This document shows, one piece after another, positions 59,863 through 64,000 of a DNA stretch of 64,000 nt. A program made the translations under genes and the position numbers. How positions within the stretch are numbered: position 1 is the first letter of the stretch; the number at the start of each line of letters is the position of its first letter. The stretch is from positions 1,240,001 to 1,304,000 of the forward strand of contig NZ_CP109599.1 of the NCBI RefSeq assembly GCF_036231945.1. Direction: 5' to 3'. The notes beneath the pieces were generated by a model. That model had not been told where the DNA came from, ran no database searches, and was given only the letters and a program-made list of their open reading frames with translations. Source of the DNA: Streptomyces sp. NBC_01429. Lineage in GTDB: Bacteria > Actinomycetota > Actinomycetes > Streptomycetales > Streptomycetaceae.

Positions 59863-60678
59863 ATGCCGAAAGAGACCGCTGTCTACACCCACGGGCACCA
59901 CGAGTCGGTGCTGCGCTCGCACCGCTGGCGCACCGCCGCCAACTCGGCCGCCTACCTCCTCCCCGAACTGCGCCCCGGCCAGGACGTGCTGGACGTGGGG
60001 TGCGGACCGGGGACCATCACCGCCGATCTGGCGGCGCGGGTGGCCCCGGGGACGGTGACGGCCGTGGACGCGGCCGGTGACGTACTGGACAAGGCGCGGG
60101 AGGCGGCGGCCTCGGCCGGGGTGGACAACGTCCGCTTCGCGGTCGCCGATGTCCACGCGCTGGACTTCCCCGACGACTCCTTCGACGTCGTCCACGCCCA
60201 TCAGGTCCTCCAGCACGTCGGGGACCCGGTACGGGCGCTGCGCGAGCTGCGCCGGGTGTGCCGGCCGGGCGGGGTGGTCGCGGTGCGCGACGCGGACTAC
60301 GCCGCCTTCGCCTGGTTCCCCGCCGTACCGGTGCTGGACGACTGGCAGGAACTGTACCGCCGGGTGGCCCGTGCCAACGGCGGCGAACCGGACGCCGGGC
60401 GCCGGCTGGTGTCGTGGGCGCGGCAGGCCGGCTTCGACGACGACGCCGTCACCGCGACGGCGAGCGCCTGGTGCTTCGCCACCCCGGAGGAGCGCGCCTG
60501 GTGGAGCGGGCTGTGGGCGGACCGGACGACCGCGTCGGAGTACGCGGGGCTGGCCGTCGGCGGCGGCCACGCCACGGCCGAGCGGCTGGCGGAGCTGGCG
60601 CGGGGGTGGCGGGAGTGGGGCGCCGCCGAGGACGCCTGGTTCCTGGTCCCGCACGGCGAGATCCTCTGCCGGGCCTGA
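59863..60678 (+). CDS. Class I SAM-dependent methyltransferase (UbiE-like)
   Basis: The 271-residue protein carries motif I 'VLDVGCGPGTITADLA' (about 44-59), 'VTAVDAAGDVL' (strand 2 acid), 'FAVADVHALDFPDDSFDVVHAHQVLQHV' (motifs for SAM and post-I) and 'RVCRPGGVVAVRDADY'. The C-terminal part has a distinctive Trp-rich segment ('WCFATPEERAWWSGLWADR'). The acceptor is unknown. ATG 59863 is chosen for GGGAG 8 bases upstream; the frame from 59773 lacks a signal. It is a stand-alone gene, 74 bp before a VOC protein on the same strand. Confidence 0.85.
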   Translation: MPKETAVYTHGHHESVLRSHRWRTAANSAAYLLPELRPGQDVLDVGCGPGTITADLAARVAPGTVTAVDAAGDVLDKAREAAASAGVDNVRFAVADVHALDFPDDSFDVVHAHQVLQHVGDPVRALRELRRVCRPGGVVAVRDADYAAFAWFPAVPVLDDWQELYRRVARANGGEPDAGRRLVSWARQAGFDDDAVTATASAWCFATPEERAWWSGLWADRTTASEYAGLAVGGGHATAERLAELARGWREWGAAEDAWFLVPHGEILCRA

Positions 60679-60752
60679 GCGGCTCCCCCGCCACGCGACC
60701 GGCCGGGCTCCCGCGCCCCACGGCGGCGGCTCCACCAACTACCCTGTGCGGC

Positions 60753-61112
60753 ATGGAAATCCTGGGAACCACGCTGCGCATCTGCGTCGACGACCTGGAG
60801 ACCTCGGTGGCGTTCTACGAACGTCTCACCGGCAGCGCCGCGCTCCGCTTCGAGCGCGGCGGGGTCTCGGTCGCCGCCGTCGGCTGCTTCCTGCTGATGA
60901 GCGGGCCGGCATCGGAGATCGACGTCCTGCGCAAGGTGACGGCCACCATCGCCGTCAAGGACGTCGAGGAGGCGCACACCGTCCTCACCGGGGTCGGCGC
61001 GCAGGTCATCGTCGGTCCGGTGACGACTCCGGTGGGCCGCAACCTGATCGCCGTCCACCCCGACGGCTCGATCTTCGAGTACGTCGACCGCAAGGCCGCC
61101 GAGGCGGGCTGA
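60753..61112 (+). CDS. VOC-family (glyoxalase/dioxygenase-fold) protein
   Basis: This 119-residue vicinal oxygen chelate domain has two beta-alpha-beta-beta-beta units, 'LRICVDDLETSVAFYERLTG' opening the first and 'IAVKDVEEAHTVLTGVGAQVIVGPVTTPVGRNLIAVHPDGSIFEYVD' forming the second. The Glu in 'IFEYVD' is a typical metal or ligand position, but the full HEHE set is not evident, so it could be a binding rather than a catalytic protein. The long open frame upstream is a shadow of the methyltransferase; ATG 60753 matches the family start. Confidence 0.75.
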   Translation: MEILGTTLRICVDDLETSVAFYERLTGSAALRFERGGVSVAAVGCFLLMSGPASEIDVLRKVTATIAVKDVEEAHTVLTGVGAQVIVGPVTTPVGRNLIAVHPDGSIFEYVDRKAAEAG

Positions 61113-61199
61113 CGCGCCCGGCGCCTTCGGTGTGCCGCCGCGCCAAGGACCCCGCGTGCCGGACGCGCCGGACGCGCCGGACGAAAGGAAGAGACAGAC

Positions 61200-61898
61200 A
61201 TGCCGATCAGCCTCGACAAGATCCCCGCCGGGCTCGTCGACCTCACCAAGAGCGCTGCCGTCAGCCTCAGGAAGGCCGGGCTGGCCGGGCAGCGGGCCGC
61301 CGTGTACCTCGTCCTCGACCGCTCCCGGAGTATGGGCCCCTACTACCGTGACGGCAGTGTCCAGCACCTCGCCGAGCAGATCCTCGCGCTGTCCGCCAAC
61401 CTCGACGACGACGGTGTCGTGCCCACGGTGTTCTTCGACAGCGACGCGTACGAGCCCGCCGAGATCGGCCTCGACGCCTACCGGGGCCGTATCGATGAGC
61501 TGCACCGGCGGTACGGCCGGATGGGCTCCACGAACTACGCGGCGGCGATGGACGAGGTCATCGACCACTACCTCGGCACCGGGACGGACGACCCCGCGTT
61601 CGTGGTGTTCCAGACCGACGGGTCGCCCAACTCCCGCCGCGCCGCCGAACAGACCCTGTGCAAGGCCGCTCGGCTGCCGCTGTTCTGGCAGTTCATCGGG
61701 TTCGGCGACGACGAGTTCACGTTCCTGCGGAAGCTCGACGACCTGGCGGTGCCGGCGAAGCGCGTCGTCGACAACGCGGGGTTCTTCCCGGCCGGCCTGC
61801 GCCCGGCCGACATCCCCGACGGAGTGCTGTACGACCAGCTGATGGAGGAGTTCCCGGAGTGGCTGGCCGCCGCACGCGCGGCCGGGGTGCTGCGGTGA
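61200..61898 (+). CDS. VWA-domain protein (TerY/TerF-like)
   Basis: The 232 residues form a von Willebrand factor A domain. The MIDAS motif is 'LDRSRSM' (DxSxS, about 40-45), with the threonine/serine in 'GRMGSTNYAAAMDEV' and Asp in 'VVFQTDGSPNS' completing the metal site. Relatives sit in tellurium-resistance/TerD-type gene sets and act as adaptors; none of those genes are visible here. ATG 61200 has AAAGGAAG about 9 bases upstream. Three copies of a CCGGACGCG-type 9-mer precede it (about 61157-61183), unexplained. It is cytosolic by sequence. Confidence 0.78.
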   Translation: MPISLDKIPAGLVDLTKSAAVSLRKAGLAGQRAAVYLVLDRSRSMGPYYRDGSVQHLAEQILALSANLDDDGVVPTVFFDSDAYEPAEIGLDAYRGRIDELHRRYGRMGSTNYAAAMDEVIDHYLGTGTDDPAFVVFQTDGSPNSRRAAEQTLCKAARLPLFWQFIGFGDDEFTFLRKLDDLAVPAKRVVDNAGFFPAGLRPADIPDGVLYDQLMEEFPEWLAAARAAGVLR

Positions 61899-62063
61899 CG
61901 ACCGTGCCACCCGCGGATCCGGGCCGTCCACCGGCACGTTGAGCCCGCCGCGCCCCCGGGCCGGACGGCGCGTCGGCCGCCACGAAATTCCGTGGTCGCG
62001 CCCTTCCCGCTTCCGTACCCTTACCGGTCGAACGGTTTGGGCGAGCAGAGAGCGGGCCACGCA

Positions 62064-62399
62064 ATGACCACGCAGCACACGTACCGGGTGATCGTGCGCG
62101 GAAGCTGGCAGGGGCTGAGTGACGAGGTACGGGCCCGGCTGCTCGCGGAGGTGGCGGACCACGGGCTGACACAGATGCGGTTCACCCCGGAGGGATCGCT
62201 GACCTACGACCGCACGCTCAAGCACTTCAGCTTCCGCCACGTGGTGGTCTCCGACGCGGCGGACGGCGAGGAGATGGCGGGCGCGCTCGCCGAGGAGCGC
62301 GCCGAGACCGCGCTGCGGGCGCTGGGCGGCGCGTGGGGCGAGCTGCGCTCCACGGTCACCGACATGGACACCATGAAGGTCAATCGCAAGGGCCGCTGA
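62064..62399 (+). CDS. DUF6204-type small protein
   Basis: This 111-residue cytosolic protein contains 'TYRVIVRGSWQGLSDEVRARLLAEVADHGLTQMRFTPEGSLTYDRTLKHFSFRHVVV' (5-60), matching the conserved Streptomyces DUF6204 pattern. It has an alpha/beta layout and a C-terminal helix ending 'DTMKVNRKGR'. Function is unknown. ATG 62064 is chosen over the frame start at 61992, because residues before it have no similarity and a GC/AT-mixed promoter-like region lies there. Only 6 bp separate its stop from the convergent acetyltransferase stop. Confidence 0.7.
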   Translation: MTTQHTYRVIVRGSWQGLSDEVRARLLAEVADHGLTQMRFTPEGSLTYDRTLKHFSFRHVVVSDAADGEEMAGALAEERAETALRALGGAWGELRSTVTDMDTMKVNRKGR

Positions 62400-62405
62400 G
62401 GCGCC

Positions 62406-63017
62406 TCACCACGCGTCGGCCGCCGGCGCGTCGCCCGCCATCGCCTCGGACACCATCTCCGAGGTGATCGCCCAGCGCTCGTGGCCGCGCCAGGCCCCGT
62501 CGATGTGCAGGAACTCCGGCGAGTACCCCTCCCGCCGGAATCCGGCGCGCCGTACGAGACAGAGCGAGCGGGTGTTGCCCGGCTGGATGTTGGCCTCCAG
62601 CCGGTGCAGCCCGAGCGGGCCGAAGGCGTGGGCCAGGACCAGGCCGAGCCCCTCCCCCATCAGTCCGCGCCCGGCGGCGTGCGCGAACGCGCCGTAGCCG
62701 AGCGCACCGCACCGGAAGGCGCCGTGGACGATGTTGTTGATGTTGATGAACCCGGCGATCGCGCCGTCGTCGGCGGCGCAGACGAGATGGCCCGCCCTGG
62801 CGGGGTCCTCGATGAGCCGGCCCGCGTACACGGCGTACGCCTCCGCGTCCCTCGGCAGGGGGAGCCAGGGCGCGTGCAGGTCCGCGCTCTCGCGGGCGCG
62901 GGCGGTGAACTCTTCGGCGTCGGCCTGACGGAAGGCGCGTACGAAGGTACGGGGGCCCTCGCCGAGCGGCGTCGGAGGCGCGGGCGGGGACTGGAGCTGC
63001 GGTGCACGGTCGGACAT
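62406..63017 (-). CDS. GNAT-family N-acetyltransferase (RimJ-like)
   Basis: The 203-residue acetyltransferase is of the ribosomal-protein N-acetyltransferase type. It has 'FVRAFRQADAEEFTARARES' (first strand and helix), 'LVCAADDGAIAGFININNIVHGAFRCGALGYGAFAHAAGRGLMGEGL' with the acetyl-CoA loop ('AAGRGLMGEG', about 114-123), and 'LHRLEANIQPGNTRSLCLVRRAGFRREG' near the C-terminus, a classic RimJ/RimL signature. The target could be a protein N-terminus or small amine. ATG 63017 gives the expected N-terminus. It runs 31 bp downstream of the LD-carboxypeptidase gene on the same strand. Confidence 0.85.
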   Translation of the reverse strand: MSDRAPQLQSPPAPPTPLGEGPRTFVRAFRQADAEEFTARARESADLHAPWLPLPRDAEAYAVYAGRLIEDPARAGHLVCAADDGAIAGFININNIVHGAFRCGALGYGAFAHAAGRGLMGEGLGLVLAHAFGPLGLHRLEANIQPGNTRSLCLVRRAGFRREGYSPEFLHIDGAWRGHERWAITSEMVSEAMAGDAPAADAW

Positions 63018-63048
63018 CGGACCAGCGTAGTGCTCCCGCACGGGGCCG

Positions 63049-64000
63049 TCAGGTCAACGCCGGTACGTCCAGAATGAGTGTCGCGCGCCCCTCCCCCGGC
63101 GCCGCCTCCAGCACCGCCGGTACGCCGAGGGGCATGGTCGGCGCGGTGTCCGCGTGGCCGAAGCCCAGCTCCTCCACCACCGGCACGCCCAGTGTCCCCA
63201 GCCGATCCAGCAGCACCGCGCGCACCTCCTCGTACGGGCCGCACCGCTCCCAGGAGCCGAGTGCGATCCCGGCGACGCCGTCGAGCCATCCGGAGCGCAG
63301 CAGCTGGGTGAGGATCCGGTCGAGCCGGTACGGCTCCTCCCCGACGTCCTCGATCAGCAGCAGCCCGCCCGCCGCCGAGGGCCGCGCGTGCGGGGTGCCC
63401 AGCTCGGCGGCGAGCAGGCTGACGCAGCCGCCGAGCGTGACCCCGGCCGCCCGGCCGGGGACCAGGGTGCGGGCGGTGTCCAGCGCGAGGGTGCGTACCG
63501 ATTCGGGCTCGAAGAGCGTGGCGCGCAGCGACTCCTGGGTCCCGGCGTCCTTGAGGAAGGTGACGGCGGCGGTCATGGGGCCGTGCAGGGTGGCCAGCCC
63601 CATCCGTACGGCGAACGCCTCGTGCAGGGCGGTGATGTCGCTGTAGCCGACGAAGACCTTGGGGCCCGCCGCGCGCATCGCGGTCCAGTCCAGCAGATCC
63701 GCCATGCGCTGGGCTCCGTACCCGCCCCTGGCGCACAGCACCGCGCTCACCGACGGATCGCACCAGGCTTCCTGGAGGTCGCGGGCGCGGGCCTCGTCGG
63801 TGCCCGCGAGATAGTCGAACCGGGGGTGGCGGTCGAGGACATGGGGAGCCACCACCGGGTCGAGGTCCCAGCCGCGCAGGATGTCCAGCCCCGATTCGAG
63901 GCGCTCCTCGGGCACGGGCCCGCTGGGCGCCACGACGGCGACCCTGGCCCCGGGGCGCAGCCGCGCGGGCCGGGTCAGCGGCGCGAGGGCCCTGGTCCCG
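63049..64000 (-). CDS. S66-family peptidase / LD-carboxypeptidase, 5' end outside the window
   Basis: At least 317 residues are visible, and the frame is still open at the right edge (…'LRPGARVAVVAPSGPV'), so the true start lies beyond 64000 or very near it. The S66 catalytic set is recognisable: nucleophile Ser in 'FVGYSDITALH', Glu in 'LLIEDVGEEPYR', and His in 'FGHADTAPTMPLG'. 'CARGGYGAQRMADLLD' is the oxyanion/binding block. These enzymes cleave the L-Lys/DAP-D-Ala bond of murein tetrapeptides during peptidoglycan recycling. It precedes the GNAT gene by 31 bp. Confidence 0.88.
   Translation of the reverse strand, partial: GTRALAPLTRPARLRPGARVAVVAPSGPVPEERLESGLDILRGWDLDPVVAPHVLDRHPRFDYLAGTDEARARDLQEAWCDPSVSAVLCARGGYGAQRMADLLDWTAMRAAGPKVFVGYSDITALHEAFAVRMGLATLHGPMTAAVTFLKDAGTQESLRATLFEPESVRTLALDTARTLVPGRAAGVTLGGCVSLLAAELGTPHARPSAAGGLLLIEDVGEEPYRLDRILTQLLRSGWLDGVAGIALGSWERCGPYEEVRAVLLDRLGTLGVPVVEELGFGHADTAPTMPLGVPAVLEAAPGEGRATLILDVPALT

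Overview
The window is chromosomal DNA from a high-GC actinomycete, almost certainly Streptomyces. Coding density is high, G/C dominates third codon positions, GTG and TTG starts are common behind GGAGG-type ribosome sites, genes overlap as ATGA/GTGA, and strong GC-rich hairpins sit between convergent genes. No phage, IS element, rRNA or CRISPR array was seen. One tRNA gene, tRNA-Leu(GAG), is present.

Layout. 0-1.8 kb: the end of a class V aminotransferase-fold gene, a methyltransferase, and a decayed patch with two NTF2/SnoaL-like gene remnants next to the tRNA. 2.2-8.8 kb: a four-gene operon for oxalate or oxalyl-CoA use, comprising a ThDP enzyme, formyl-CoA transferase, NDP-forming acyl-CoA synthetase and OFA-type MFS carrier. 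8.9-17.1 kb: an eight-gene minus-strand operon, tightly overlapped at the front, that resembles the ebo metabolite-traffic cluster. It holds an inositol-phosphate synthase-type cyclase, UbiA prenyltransferase, two TIM-barrel isomerase-like proteins, EboA, TatD hydrolase, EboE and a phosphodiesterase-fold protein. 17.3-28.8 kb: a sugar-catabolic regulon, probably for a 3-keto-sugar or glycoside. It contains a 1226-residue secreted multidomain protein, an AP-endonuclease-fold isomerase, a Gfo/Idh/MocA oxidoreductase, a ribose-type ABC transporter and a ROK repressor. A 25-bp motif is shared by the ROK and secreted-protein upstream regions.

29-33.4 kb: a GntR/FCD regulator, a FabH-like ketosynthase III, a second OFA carrier with an overlapping 48-residue membrane peptide, and fdhD. 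The second OFA carrier and fdhD fit formate handling and may connect with the oxalate operon. 33.4-42.4 kb: mostly single genes, including an SDR/TetR pair, an SBF-type transporter/LysR pair, long-chain acyl-CoA synthetase, aldo/keto reductase, pterin dehydratase, a SigB/SigF-type sigma factor and a membrane protein. 42.5-51.5 kb: a mannoside/glycoside locus with GH38 alpha-mannosidase, GH5-like hydrolase and an ABC importer, divergent from a LacI regulator with paired operators.

51.5-64 kb: housekeeping and poorly known genes, including two small proteins, a holin-IV/alkaline-phosphatase fusion, an MBL hydrolase with DedA, a lysine-free aminotransferase-fold protein, a PAP2/DAG-kinase fusion, a methyltransferase, VOC, VWA and DUF6204 proteins, a GNAT acetyltransferase, and an LD-carboxypeptidase cut by the window end.

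The most unusual items are the ebo-like operon carrying an Ino1-type cyclase, the lysine-free PLP-fold protein, the secreted multidomain sugar protein with its shared upstream motif, and a 64-bp perfect palindrome that overlaps coding sequence.
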